A stretch of 64,000 nucleotides of DNA, taken from positions 34,267,501 through 34,331,500 of the forward strand of contig NC_086183.1 in the NCBI RefSeq assembly GCF_023053635.1. The letters run 5' to 3'. A program made the position numbers and the translations under genes. Every line of letters starts with the position of its first letter. The first letter of the stretch is position 1. The stretch comes from Elgaria multicarinata webbii (Eukaryota; Chordata; Lepidosauria; Squamata; Anguidae). The notes beneath the pieces were generated by a model. The model did not search any database. It saw only the letters and a list, made by a program, of their open reading frames with translations, and had not been told where the DNA came from. This document shows positions 22,916-34,462 of this stretch, in pieces.

Positions 22916-23425
22916 GTGCTGGTGATTGGATCTGCACGCCTGGACACTAGAGCCAAGATTTATCTCCCCCTGCCTACATAGAGTCATAGAATCATAGAAT
23001 AGCAGAGCCGGAAGGGGCCTACAAGGCCATCGAGTCCAACCCCCTGCTCAATGCAGGAATCCACCCTAAAGCATCCCGGACAGATGGTTGTCCAGCTGTT
23101 TCTTGAATGCCACCAGTGTGGGAGAGCTACAACCTCCCTAGGTAACTGGTTCTATTGCCGTACTGCTCTAACTGTCAGGAAGTTTTTCCTGATGTCCAGC
23201 TGGAATCTGGCTTCCTTTAACTTGAGCCCGTTATTCCATGTCCTGCACTCTGGGAGGTTCGAGAAGAGATCCTGGCCCTCCTCTGTGTGACAACCTTTCA
23301 AGTATTTGAAGAGTGCTCTCATGTCTCCCCTCAACCTTCTCTTCTCCAGGCTAAACATGCCCAGTTCTTTCAGCCTCTCTTCATAGGGCTTTGTTTCCCG
23401 ACCCCTGATCATCCTTGACCAGGAT
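22916..23425 (-). mobile_element. CR1 LINE plus shared 3' flank
   Basis: 22980-23425 is minus-strand CR1, with the ORF2 C-terminus readable ([20 protein letters not shown]). The 65 bp beyond its tail (22916-22979, AAAGTGCTGGTGATTGG ... CACGCCTGGACACTAGAGCC) also accompany the CR1 at 41322, and look like a carried 3' flank. Confidence 0.85.
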
Positions 23426-23429
23426 TTTT

Positions 23430-24033
23430 GCTCCTAGATATTAAGGATGTGGGAAGGAGGCCCAAATGTGAAGAGTGACTGTTGTAGCATCTCATATTAA
23501 GAAAACGTTTTGAAAGTATTTGCATCTTGTAAAATAGGGGCTATGCCGAATAAATTAGGACAAATGTAAATTACCCCAGGCTGCAAAGAGAGCCACAAAT
23601 TGTGGAGTTGATGATACAACTTCAGCCCACCCTGTTCTGAAATATGTGCAGTCATTTGGGCCCTGCAGGGTGCAAATGTGCGGATCCAAACCCTTCTTAG
23701 CTATAGGCAGAGGGCAGAGAAAGTGAAGTTATGTGGAGAGACCGTGGCTCAGTCTCGTTAGAGAAAAGGGTGAGCAAGATTGGCCCCCTTGTATGGCTTT
23801 GTGCCTGCAAAATCCATTCTGTGTGTTCCATAATTAGCTAACCAGATAGCTATCCACCTTTTCCCCTCTAGCCGTTATTTCCTCTGTCTGACTTTCCCAT
23901 CACACTATTCTCCCCCCCCTTTGCCTCCCTCCCTCCTTCTCTCTCTCAGTCTCACCCCTCCATGGTCCTGTGGATCCCATGCACAGAAGCCTGTGAATGC
24001 CCCACCACCACCACCCCATGTTCCCTCAAGATA

Positions 24034-24112
<79 letters not shown>

Positions 24113-24460
24113 CTCCTGAGAGTGACTTGGTCCTGGTTCCTTTCCTTGAGAGGGGACAAGACAGGTTGAGCTGAAAACACCCTTGCTTGGACTTCAGGGG
24201 AGGGGCTGGCTGGAGACGTCTGGACACCCCTGGATCTCTTGCAACACTGCAGAAGGTGTTGTAGCTCAACTCCATGCTGCAGCCCTGGTGCCCTTCTAAA
24301 TATGGCCCTGATACATTGATTTTAGTATTCAGTTTTGGGGCACCAGCTTAAAAACATGATGAGTAGTACACCCTTATGGATGCTGGTTGGCTGTCCTTTA
24401 TTAAGCCAATTGGTGGCCACAGGTCAGAACTGTCCTAAATGGATAGTCTCACTGGAACAG
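23430..24460. other. Intergenic with long (CT)n
   Basis: No gene seen. An interrupted CT tract lies at 24032-24109. Confidence 0.55.
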
Positions 24461-24462
24461 CA

Positions 24463-24560
24463 TCCTCCAACCTAGTGCCCTCTCGGTGTGTTGGACTACG
24501 CTAGCTGGGGATTATGGGAGTTGTAGCCCAACACACCGAGAGGGCAACAGGTTGGGGAAG
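24463..24560. mobile_element. Palindromic hAT-type MITE
   Basis: The left arm CCAACCTAGTGCCCTCTCGG and the right arm CCGAGAGGGCAACAGGTTGG are near reverse complements around a short loop. Confidence 0.7.
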
Positions 24561-25764
24561 ACTATGCTAGACTATGCATCCAAAGAACACAGTTGGTTCA
24601 GACTGCAGAGGTCCATCGCCAGGAAGCCCGTTGGCCCTTGTTTCCCCCACCCCCGTTTCTATTTCTGCTCTCTGTCGCTTGGCCCAGCAATTCCACCCGT
24701 GCTTCTTTTAGCCCTGCTCTCATAAGCACCTGCTGTGAATTAAAACAATCACTGGCACGCTTCCTCATGACCTGCTTAGTATCACGTGTCATCTGGTGCT
24801 AAGCCAGCGATCATGACCCCAGATTCTGTACGTCCATGGCTATTTGGGTAGGATGGTTGGTCTTTTGTCTCTTCTGCCAGCCGCTTGAGGAACAGGGGAG
24901 GCCACCCTCTACCGTGTCAGACCCGTGGTCCATCAAGCCCAGGTTTCGGGCAGGTTTCAGGCAGGTGTCTTCAGCTCTAGCTGATGTGCCACTCTCATCT
25001 TTTGAGAGAGGGACATGACTGAGCAGTGAACACCAATATCCTTCCTCATGGCTGGCGATCTCACTCTCCTGCTTTGGGAAGGGGAGACCGGTCAGCCAGT
25101 GGGAGGAGAAAGAGAAGCAGTGTGGAGTCAGCGGCTTCTTATTTAATTCATTTATGTCTTACATTTATATTCTGTTTTCCCAAAGACAGTGCGGTGTGTC
25201 TGTGTGCATGTGCATTTCTAGCTGCAGCTGGTGGAAAGTGAGAGACAATTCCAAAATACAAACGGGGTCTTCTCAGTAACAACCCAGTCCAGACAAAGAC
25301 CCACTGTACATACACAGTACACTTACCAGCCCTTGCTTTGGGCATTTGGGGCAGGGAGGCAGGGAGGCATAGGACTTTGTGAGATGCAAGGCTGGCTCCA
25401 TGCCAGCCGTTTGACTCCCAGGCACACATGGCAAGCCCAGGAGCACCCTTGCTCTTGTTTATCTGGAGGACGTCCCCATTCACGTCAGATCAGCTGCCGC
25501 CTGCAGCATTTCTCAGAGCTGCTCGGCCTTCCCCTGGGAATCAAGCAACTATTCCCACACTGGCCTCCCGTTCCCAGCTCAGCCTGCTGTGGGACAGGAG
25601 AGGCTCTACGAGGGAGAAAGCGGACAGTGGAGTCAAGAGCTATAAAACTTAAGCTGTCTCAAATGCTCACAGCCCTTTTACATTCATGATCTTGCAGGTA
25701 TGTCAGTGAAACACCCAGGAATATGAAATCAAGTATTTTTAAGATGTGTTGACTCTTGTACTAA
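24561..25764. other. Intergenic, no gene seen
   Basis: A worn LINE tail lies near 25140-25190. The rest is unique-looking and no exon is supported. Confidence 0.45.
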
Positions 25765-25811
25765 TGTTGTTCCCTGCCTCGATCCAAAGGAAGAGGCGAG
25801 TAAGAAATAAA

Positions 25812-25862
<51 letters not shown>
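25765..25862 (+). mobile_element. LINE 3' tail with (ATT)n
   Basis: TTGTTCCCTGCCTCGATCCA, then AAGGAAGAGGCGAGTAAGAA and an ATT tract, is the plus-strand form of the tail at 31656. Confidence 0.7.
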
Positions 25863-25865
<3 letters not shown>

Positions 25866-26077
25866 ATATAACACGCAGTGGGATCAATTCCAAACGTGTG
25901 TAACGATGCCAAACCCAGGGGCCCTGGGCAGAGCCAGTGTCAAGGGTCAGCGTGGCCGGGCACTTGGCAAAGACCAAGGCCCCCATCACCCACCCACCCC
26001 GATAAGAGCCCCCTGGACCTGCTGCTTCTCTCCAGCTTGTTCACCTGCCTCTAGCTCCGGCCCAGGCAACGGTGGTG

Positions 26078-26082
<5 letters not shown>

Positions 26083-26119
<37 letters not shown>
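26083..26119. repeat. (CAG)n microsatellite
   Basis: Twelve CAG units in an open frame that would read polyglutamine. No flanking domain or splice signals support a gene. Confidence 0.85.
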
Positions 26120-26120
<1 letters not shown>

Positions 26121-26367
26121 ACCTCTGATGCCCTGGCCTCCGTGCTCCCTGGCTCTCTGCCTGTCAAGCAAGCAGGTGGGAACAAGGGCGAGGAAGAGGG
26201 TGAGGAGCCAGAGCAGCTGAGGACAATGGTGCCGAGACTCCCTGAGGGAAGGGGGGGTTACCCTCAAAAGCCTGGAGGGTAACCCCCACCCCCCACCCCG
26301 CCCCTGGGAACTGTAGTCCCGATCACCAGGTGGGTTTGCTTGGGGACTGGGGACGCATGTATGTATA

Positions 26368-26720
26368 CAGGGCCGGTGCCAGACTATTTTGCGCCCTAGG
26401 CAAGGTGAGCTACTTTCACACACACACACCCAAAAATGCCAACTTCGATTTTTAAGAACAGATGTTTCCTGGAAAAAATAAGAAGCACAAAACTTGAAAC
26501 TGCTAAATTTATTTTAAAGTGCAAGAAATACGTCATGCCAATTATAGCAAACAAATTGGAAAGGAACGTCTATGGGTCTAAAGTGCATTATTTAATAGGA
26601 ATATCACCTCCAAATCATCCCCCCCAACTCACACACACACTCAGCATCACTCACTCCAAACAAACACACGCATGAACACATGCATTCACTCAAAGACCCC
26701 CTGCACCCCATTCACCCATA

Positions 26721-26755
<35 letters not shown>

Positions 26756-26983
26756 GGGCACATTCCAGAAGTCCGAACGTGGAGCTGCCCCACCCCCACC
26801 CCAGCGTCCCTGGCTTCGCTTTGGCTGGGCGGGCGTGGGGCACCATCTCGCCCGCCCAGGCGAATCCTTGGGCCAGCCCAGCTCACAGCCAACGCGCATG
26901 AGTGCTGCGCTGCGCCCGGTGCCCCTCTTAGCTTGGCGCTCTAGGCGGCCGCCTGAGTGGCCTCTATGGTAGCACCAGCCCTG
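26368..26983. mobile_element. Non-autonomous hAT transposon, 616 bp, with 8 bp target duplication
   Basis: The ends are CAGGGCCGGTGCCAGACT and, reversed, CAGGGCTGGTGCTACCAT, which is hAT-style. TATGTATA flanks both sides (26360-26367 and 26984-26991). The interior holds (CA)n and (CT)n tracts and no transposase frame. Confidence 0.88.
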
Positions 26984-27173
26984 TATGTATATAGATGTCT
27001 CTGTGTGTATTTCAACTGGCCCACAGTAGGGTGTAAAGGGAGGCGCCTTTAAGAGCTGTTCAAAGGAAAGCATTTTTGGTGATTGCTGCTTCTCCCATTG
27101 CTTGAATGACAAGAGACGCTTGCTGCAATTCTCTTCTGCACAACTGCGAGAGGGGCAGCCCCCACCACCACCA

Positions 27174-27205
<32 letters not shown>

Positions 27206-28200
27206 GTGCTCCTTAGCAGTCGCTCAGCACGAACTCTTGAGGTGCATCAGCAGCTGATATTAACCAGGTCCCAGGCCATGGTTGGAGGACGCAGGACTCA
27301 CCTGCCTTGCTGAAGCTATGCAGGCCTGGCTCCGAATCCGGTGCAGGCTGCCTTGAGCTCCTGGACAGAGGGAGGGCTCCTTGCAGGATCAGAAGGAAGG
27401 TGTCGCCACCTGGAAGCCCTGTAAAATTCTGCGAATGTGTTCATCTGATGGTGCCATAAAAGCCTCTTCCCCAAGGCCCCCTGGCAAAGACCAGTGTGAT
27501 ATTTTAAAACAGTAAACACTGGAGGGGCAGCGACCCATCTTATGTTAGCTATGTAGACTGGTGGGGAGGAGGAGGAGGAGGAGGGAGGGGGAGGGAGGAG
27601 AGAACAACACAAGCAGATCAGGAAAGCACAGATAGAACGAAGAGGGCAATTTCTATACTGGCAAGTTGGAGATAACCTTTGGCCATGACCCTCTGCATGC
27701 TATTAGCGTGGCAGCTACTCACCGCCACTAATAATAGACCAGCCCTCAGGGGCTGCCCTACTCAGCATTCTGCCCTCAGCCAGCCTGTGGCCTCCTCAGT
27801 CTTTGCAGGGAACTTGGGTCATAGGGGCTGGGGCGTGTGTGTGTGTGTGTGTATTGGGGCAGGGATGAGGAGAGGGCAACGGCCCTGTCGCTGGGGAACG
27901 CGTGCCAAGGTGGTTTCCCAGCTGACATGGTGCTGGGTGGTGCTGGGTGGTGGCGGCAAAGGCTCCGGCATGCCAGGCTCTGGTCACAGAGGGGCTCCTG
28001 AGCAGCTGGGCATTCTTGGCTCCTCTTCCTGGCAAAGAGAACTCTAGCGGCCACTATGGAAAGGAGCTGCCTTATATGGAGCCCAAGGAGCCCAGGGGTC
28101 TCTCTCCCTGGACCTCAAACCCACCTTTCCCTGACTTCAAACCCCAGCACGCCCAGCCCAGCCCAAATGGAGGGGTCGTCCCTGCCTGCTCCCGGGACCC
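26984..28200. other. Intergenic with simple repeats
   Basis: (CA)n lies at 27173-27204 and (GT)n at about 27834-27852. GGTGCTGGGTGGTGCTGGGT lies near 27928. No supportable exon. Confidence 0.5.
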
Positions 28201-28202
28201 CC

Positions 28203-28275
28203 TGTGTGTCATTTGGATGCCCAGGGATGGTCCCGGGATGATCCCGGGATATAGGCCTGGTCTAGCCATGGCCTT
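28203..28275. mobile_element. Fragment of the 29185 element family
   Basis: GTGTCATTTGGATGCCCAGG ... GGTCTAGCCATGGCC matches the right end of the element at 29185-29583. Confidence 0.5.
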
Positions 28276-28506
28276 AGGCGGCAGCATACAGGAGGAGGTG
28301 CTGACCTGTTTGAGGAAACTCCTGGTGGGGGAAGGGGAAGGGAAAGGGGAAGGGCGCAGAGCCTGGGGCAAAGGATGCCAATGTCCCCCCTGCCCTATTA
28401 CAAACACCCTGTTTTTCTTGTTCGATTCACTTGCATGGGCAGAGGAAGGAGGTTGCTATTAGTTATTTATCTGACGCATAACAAGGGAATGGCATTCCAG
28501 GCAGCT

Positions 28507-28720
28507 AAGAATATTTATTTATTTATTTTATTTTATTTTATTAGATTTATATACCGCCCCACAGCCGAAGCTCTCTGGGCGGCACACAGAAGCTCTCTGT
28601 GTGTCCCCAACCAATGGTTGGGGACACACAGCAGCATCACCTTGTGCCTTCTCAGACATAAGCCCCATTGAGTTCAATGAACAACCTCCAGGTAAATAGC
28701 TGTGTGATGGCAGCCTAAAA
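28507..28720 (-). mobile_element. L2-like tail followed by palindromic pieces
   Basis: TATACCGCCCCACAGCCGAA, then GCTCTCTGGGCGG, is the reversed L2-like tail. A short hairpin (TGTGTGTCCCCAACCAATGG ... TTGGGGACACACA) and part of the 7225-type repeat follow. Confidence 0.6.
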
Positions 28721-29184
28721 GGGGAGCATGATTGCCCTCCCCATACCATAATATGCAATGTGTGTGGTGGATTTTCCCATTGGCTGAGGGCAGCAAAAGG
28801 AGCCCTGCCTCCCCTCCCCCATCGCAACCATGTGCATCACGATGGCAAAGTGCCTGCAGCAGCTCTCAGACCCCCCCCGATCCCCCCCCTGTTCTCCCTG
28901 CCTTTATTGTCCCCTTTCTTGCTTTAAAGGCCCATGTATGGCGATAGCGCTGTGTAAACATGGACTGTTAATCATCATGCTCCAGCTTGCTTGCAAAATG
29001 CATGGCAGGCTTGGGAAGGAACCAAAAGGCCATCTAGGCTGACCCCACTCACCAGTCCAAAGCCAAGCCCCTGCCCCACCCCACCCCCATCCAAACTAAG
29101 CCACAGCAGACAGAACGTGAGAGCTGGCCCAGAGCAAAGGGGGTCCACCTAAGCCAGCAATTGCCTTCCACACTGGCTGACCAA

Positions 29185-29583
29185 GGGCCTTGCTAGACCT
29201 ACCTTTAAATCCCGGCGTATGGAGGGGCCAGCCTGCGCTAGAAGTAGTGCGGGCTGTCACTCCTGTCTACACGTGACACGCGACGAGGTAAAGGAAAGCC
29301 CCGTCGCTTCAGCCATTATTATTTTTACATTTATAGGGGCCATGTGCGCAGGACCGCGGCTTCTGCCAGCTACTCGCGAGTAAGCTGCATAGCCGAGAAA
29401 CACCGTGGAATGGGCTAGACCTTCCGCAGCCCCCGGCTCAGCCCAGGGCTGAGGAATTTCCGGGCCACAACCGATGCCGGTTATCCCGGGCCAAGGGAGG
29501 GTTTAGCCCCCTGTGTGTCATCTGGACGCACAGGGGTGAGCCCGGGTATCAGCCCAGGCTAAACCCTCATCTAGCAATGGCCC
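29185..29583. mobile_element. Probable non-autonomous DNA transposon
   Basis: Starts GGGCCTTGCTAGACC and ends CATCTAGCAATGGCCC, imperfect inverted repeats. The interior is GC-rich without a frame. No clear target duplication remains. Confidence 0.55.
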
Positions 29584-29639
29584 AAGTGCTCCCATGGGAA
29601 GCTCATGATCACGATTTACGAGCCAGAGCTCCCATAAGA

Positions 29640-29937
29640 GGCTAAGAAGAGCGCTGAGGCTGGACCAGACCGAGGCTCCATCTAGTCCGGCACTCGGTTC
29701 ACACCGCTGCTGAGAAGCTGTCGATCAGGAACCCACAAGCAGGACATGAATGCAACAGCACCCTCCTGCCCATGTTCCCCAGCAACTGATGTACAGAGGC
29801 TTGCTGCCTCTGCTACTGGAGGTGGCACATAGCTATCAGGACTAATAGCCGTTGATAGACTTCTCCTCCAGGAATTTCCCTACCACCACCACCACCAGCA
29901 TTCTGTTCCCACTGTCTCTACTACTGGAGGTAGCACA
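29640..29937. repeat. Type-A interspersed repeats
   Basis: GAGGCTGGACCAGACCGAGG ... CAACAGCACCCTCCTGCCCA ... GGAGGTGGCACATAGCTATC, then the start of a further copy that hosts the LTR. Confidence 0.6.
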
Positions 29938-30330
29938 TGTAAGGGATGGGTGAATGGAACTGGGGCTGGCCTGTCTTTTAACGTGTTAATTTTATTGTTA
30001 TGGTTACGTATGAGAAGCCAAGGGGAGGGGGGAAGGAGTCGGAGGAAAAGAAACTATAAAATATACTTGTGGGGGGAGTTCAGTGTGGCTGGCTGACTCC
30101 ATGGCTGGGTGATGTATGAACTGTAGTTTTAGTTTTCTGGCTTGCTTTTTTGGGGTTCTTATATATATATGCATGTTTTAATAGTTTTAGTTGCTAATCC
30201 CATGTAATCTACCCATTTCCTGAAATAAATGGTCTTAAACCTCCAAATTGTGAGCTGTGAGTGTTTGTTCTGGGGATCTGTGCTAAATCCAGTCCAAGGG
30301 CCAGCTTTTGCTGGTGCGTGCTCCTTTACA
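29938..30330. mobile_element. Solo LTR, copy 1
   Basis: Begins TGTAAGGGATGGG and ends CTCCTTTACA, 393 bp, with 5 bp GCACA target duplications. It has a TATAAA (30055) and AATAAA (30224) in the order expected of an LTR. No internal region is present; superfamily not resolved. Confidence 0.85.
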
Positions 30331-30443
30331 GCACATAGCTATCAGGACTAATAGCCGTTGATAGACTTCTCCTCCAGGAATTTCCCTACCACCACCACCA
30401 CCAGCATTCTGTTCCCACTGTCTCTACTACTGGAGGTAGCACA

Positions 30444-30836
30444 TGTAAGGGATGGGTGAATGGAACTGGGGCTGGCCTGTCTTTTAACGTGTTAATTTTA
30501 TTGTTATGGTTACGTATGAGAAGCCAAGGGGAGGGGGGAAGGAGTCGGAGGAAAAGAAACTATAAAATATACTTGTGGGGGGAGTTCAGTGTGGCTGGCT
30601 GACTCCATGGCTGGGTGATGTATGAACTGTAGTTTTAGTTTTCTGGCTTGCTTTTTTGGGGTTCTTATATATATATGCATGTTTTAATAGTTTTAGTTGC
30701 TAATCCCATGTAATCTACCCATTTCCTGAAATAAATGGTCTTAAACCTCCAAATTGTGAGCTGTGAGTGTTTGTTCTGGGGATCTGTGCTAAATCCAGTC
30801 CAAGGGCCAGCTTTTGCTGGTGCGTGCTCCTTTACA
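30444..30836. mobile_element. Solo LTR, copy 2 (duplicate)
   Basis: The same 393 bp as copy 1, offset by 506 bp. It arose with its flank by tandem duplication, not by a second insertion. Confidence 0.85.
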
Positions 30837-31055
30837 GCACATAGCTATCAGGACTAATAGCCGTTGATAGACTTCTCCTCCAGGAATTTCCCTACCACCA
30901 CCACCACCAGCCGATCTTTTTAATCTAGTCCAGCATTCTGTTCCCACTGTAGCCAACCAGCTGTCTCTGCTCATGGAGGTAGCCTTTAGCCACTAGGGCT
31001 GCTGGCCATTGATCGCCTTCTCCTCATCTTCTTTCCCCCCTCTCCTCTAAAGAGG
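30837..31055. repeat. Type-A repeats, right flank
   Basis: Third copy of the GCACATAGCTATCAGG flank, then another type-A fragment (AATCTAGTCCAGCATTCTGT ... GCCATTGATCGCCTTCTCC). Confidence 0.55.
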
Positions 31056-31651
31056 GTAAACCCTTGTGTGCTGGGGGGAATGTTTCCAGGGCCAAAAGCA
31101 GGGATCCCCCTAAAAGGGCCTATATTTATTATTTCACTTTCTCCTGCCAGGATTACTTTCCTCACCCTTCATCCCCTGATCAAAGGCAAGATGAAATCCA
31201 AGTTGTCAGCAGTTCTGGATTGATGACCGCCTGTCCAATTCCTGCATCCGGCCCAGCCGTTGCCCTGGGGGTGCTGTGCGGTGGGCTTGCCGGCCTCAGC
31301 GGTGCAAAGTGATTGCTGACTCCAGCAAGGCCGCGCTGCTCCTTTGCCAAAAGACTGTCCCCTTTGTATCTGGGAGCTGCCTTGGGCCAGCTGCTGGCGT
31401 CCCCAGGGCGGCGCAAATGTCCGGCAGCTGTATCCAGGAATTGAGGCCCATTCTGCCCTCACACTGACACAATCCCTCCATTAATGTGGCCACGCAAACA
31501 CCTGTGAGGTCCCAGCTGACGCCTGGTGTGCGAGCACTTTGGGCTTGTTTTTGATGTCTGGGGACGGGACGAGAGGTTGGTGTGATCAGGGCAGGGTCCA
31601 GTGGTGACCACGGCTTCCGAGGCTGGGAAATGACACAGCAAGGGGCTTCCA

Positions 31652-31655
<4 letters not shown>
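31056..31655. other. Intergenic, no gene seen
   Basis: Unique-looking sequence without a supportable exon. Confidence 0.45.
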
Positions 31656-31701
<46 letters not shown>

Positions 31702-32450
31702 TTTCTTACCCGCCCCTCCCTTTGGATCGAGGTGGGGAACAACATTAGTACAACAATACAATATAAATCAAATGCATAAAATGAATGAAAAGAGCATATA
31801 AAACCAATACAATATCAAAATAACAATCAAGACATCTTAAAATCCTTGGTTTAAAATTCATCTGGGTAGGCCTGCTGGAAGAGGCTAGTCTTTATAGATG
31901 TCTTAAACTTGGAGAGAGTGTTAAGTTGATGAATCTCCTCCGGCAGGCCCTTCCACAGTCTGGGGGCAGCAGAAGGAAAGGTCCTCTGGCTAACAGTTGT
32001 CAGCCTAGTTTCAGCTGACTGAAGTAAGTTCTCCCCAGAGGACCTGAATGTGCAGGGCGGATTATACGGGAGAAGCTGATCCTGCAGGTAACCTGGACCC
32101 AAACCATGTAGGGCTTTAAAGGTAATGACCAACACTTTGTACTTGGCCTGGAAACAAATTGGCAGCCAGTGGAGTGATTTTAAATGTTGGGGTAATATGG
32201 ACACCCCCTAGGTGTTCCAGTGACCAACCTGGCTGCCATTTTTTGAACTAAATGAAGTTTCTGAACTAGGTACAAAAGTAGCCCTATGTACAGCACATTG
32301 CAGAAGTTGAACCTTGAGGTTACCAGCGCGTGCAGGACCCTCTTTAGGCCTTCCAACTCTAGGGCCCACGCCGTCAGTCTAGCAAGGTGCAGGGACTTCA
32401 GCTCCACCGGGAAGGAATTTTTTGTTTGAGTCACCAATACAAAGCTGGAT
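31656..32450 (-). mobile_element. L2-like LINE, 3' part
   Basis: The minus frame encodes FNFCNVLYIGL ... MAARLVTGTPRG and LKSLHWLPICFQAKYKVLVI ... FPSAAPRLWKGLPEEI, the LINE ORF2 C-terminus. It ends in the (ATT)n tail at 31656. The frame is broken near 32200. Confidence 0.82.
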
Positions 32451-32828
32451 TTAGCCCCAGAATCTTTCCTGGGCCTTGTGGTTTGTTTTAAAAAAAGAGG
32501 TTTCGGAGCATGAGAAGAGAGCTTTCCCCTCACCTGCGGGGAACACCTGTGGGGAAGCAGAGCTCCCAAAGCACAGAGCGGCGGGTGGAGCCTGGGTCCC
32601 AGCCCCTATTATTAGACTTGGTTTGGACTTCAGCGCTTGAGTTATTTCTGCTGAATTGTTATTTCTTTGAAAATATGTGTAGCCTGCCTTCTAAGACAGC
32701 GCGGCTTCCAAACATAGGGACAAACAATACATACAGTACAAAATCCGTAATAGGAAGCCTGCGCAAGAGAAATCAAACAGGAAATGCTGCATTTGTTAAC
32801 CGCTTTGGTGTTCCTAGTGAAGCATAAT

Positions 32829-32829
<1 letters not shown>

Positions 32830-32890
<61 letters not shown>
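32830..32890. repeat. (AAAG)n microsatellite
   Basis: About fifteen AAAG units. A short L2-like tail piece follows at about 32915-32975. Confidence 0.9.
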
Positions 32891-32891
<1 letters not shown>

Positions 32892-33079
32892 CAGACCCGT
32901 GCGTTTCTTTTTCATTCTTTATAATCTGCCTGGACAACGTTTGTTATTGGGCAGATTAAAAATGTAAAAAAGAAAGGGAGGCAGAAGGGACCAAGACCGA
33001 CGCCCCCCAGCCTGCCAGTGTCATGTGAGATTAGCTGGGGCTATTCTTCTGGCTGGCAGAAGAGAGGCGTGCCACGGAG

Positions 33080-34030
33080 CATGTGCAGAGAGCCCTTTCC
33101 TCGGCACACAAGGGGCGGGGGTCTTCGCACGAGGCGCACACCACCACATGTTTCCTGCGCAAGGATCGGGGCCGGCCGCTTCGCCCTCTGCTTGCCTGCC
33201 CCCCCACCCCCCCCACCCCCACCCCCACCCCCGGTGCCACGACTGCAGCGCCTGCGAGAGGCCCCTGCGGCCGAGCCCGGGCAGCGCCTGGCCCTGGCCA
33301 GGGCCGGAGGCGGGGAGGGGGGGCGGAGAGCCGCGGGGCCCCCTCCCCCTCCCCCTCCCCCTTGCCTGGAGGCCGTGCCCGCTCCCGCCCCTCTCTACCC
33401 CTTCCTGCCCACTCCGCCCCTCCTTCGCTCCCTCCCTCCTCCCTGCCTCCGCTCCCGCTCGGCGCCTCCAGCTTGCGCTGCGCCCGCCACTTCCAGGGGA
33501 AGCAGCTGGGCCGGCCGACGGCGTCGCCACCCGCCCGCCCGCCCGGAGGACGCCCCGGCCGGCGGTGCCCGCGGCTGGTGCCCGGAGCAGCCACCTGCCC
33601 GCTGCGCCCGGCGGCGTGCTGAATGCCTGCTGGCCGCGCTCGGCCCCGGGGCCCCGCTGGGCCAGTCCGGAGCCGGGCCAGCCCGGAGCCCCGCTCGGCC
33701 GCCAGCCCGCGCCGCCCCAGTTGATCCGGGATGCCGCCCAGCGCCGCGGGCTACCTGCTGGCCGCGGCCGCCTTCTGCGGCTTGCCCCGCGCCCAGGTAA
33801 GGAGACGCCGGGGTGGGGTGGGGCGGGGTGGGGCGGCGGGGGGCTCCAGGAGGGGCGGCCAGCCCGCCGGGGCCGAGGCGAGCCCAGCCCCCTCCCGCCG
33901 CCGCCGCCGCCGCCCTGGGCGCCTTCAGGGGAGCGCCCGCGTCCCCTCCGAACGGGCCCCCGGCAGCCCTTTCCGCGCATCTCCGGGGAATGAAGCCCCG
34001 AGAGGTCGTCGGATGGTTGGGAAGGCAACG
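33080..34030 (+). promoter_or_regulatory. CpG-island promoter of the PGF-like gene
   Basis: Very GC- and CpG-rich DNA surrounds exon 1, with GGGCGG-type boxes and a C-rich tract (33199-33233). No TATA box is visible near the ATG. An (AAAG)n tract bounds it upstream. The transcription start is not visible, so the 5'UTR is undefined. Confidence 0.75.
33731..33796 (+). CDS. PGF-like exon 1, signal peptide
   Basis: This exon encodes 22 residues, starting at an ATG just inside a CpG island and ending at CAG before the donor GTAAGG, phase 0. The residues have a hydrophobic Tyr-Leu-Leu-Ala core and end in Pro-Arg-Ala-Gln, a normal signal peptide. The 66 nt length equals VEGF-A exon 1. The AAGYLLAAAAFC stretch resembles the AAYLLAVAILFC of venom VEGF-F, recalled from memory. 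No upstream in-frame ATG gives a better leader. Confidence 0.9.
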
Positions 34031-34430
34031 GGGAAGGAGTTCGGTCCACTTGGGCGGAGCGCGGGCTCTTCTCAAAGTCAGCCCCGGGTCCACTCCAGGC
34101 AAGGGACGCAGGGTGGGGATAAATCTGTCGGATGGGTTGATTTGGTCTTTTTTTTAAAAAAAAAGTTCAAGGACTCCAAAGCAATGCGCTCTGCACATGT
34201 TCAGAAGCACTAAGAAAGGGCCATGGTGGCAGAGCCCCTGCTTCGCACGCAGACGGCTCTGTCTCCGGCAGCGCCTCCAGGAAGGGCGAGGAAAGAGTCC
34301 TGCCTGGGACCCAGGAGAGCCGCTGCTGCCGGTCAGAGCTGACAATACTGAGCCAGGTGGACCATTGATACAAGGAGGCAGCTTCGCAGGTTACTGAAAT
34401 GCCATCACTGAAAGTAGGCACTTTCTCTGT

Positions 34431-34462
<32 letters not shown>

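Larger units (their letters stand above)
29825..30836. repeat. Exact-looking 506 bp tandem duplication
   Basis: The units are 29825-30330 and 30331-30836. Each holds 113 bp of type-A repeat and one 393 bp LTR. I saw no differences on reading. A third partial flank starts at 30837. Either very recent or an assembly effect. Confidence 0.9.

Noticed and set aside
25906-26220. Polyglutamine frame
   Set aside because: The CAG tract is a microsatellite; no flanking domain or splice sites.
29938-30836. Pair of LTRs read as a short provirus
   Set aside because: The 113 bp between them is type-A host repeat that also precedes copy 1, and the whole 506 bp unit is in tandem, so it is one solo LTR duplicated.
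33018-34049. Frames of 260-342 residues overlapping exon 1 of the PGF-like gene
   Set aside because: Proline/arginine-rich shadows of the CpG island. The real coding exon is only 66 nt in another frame.
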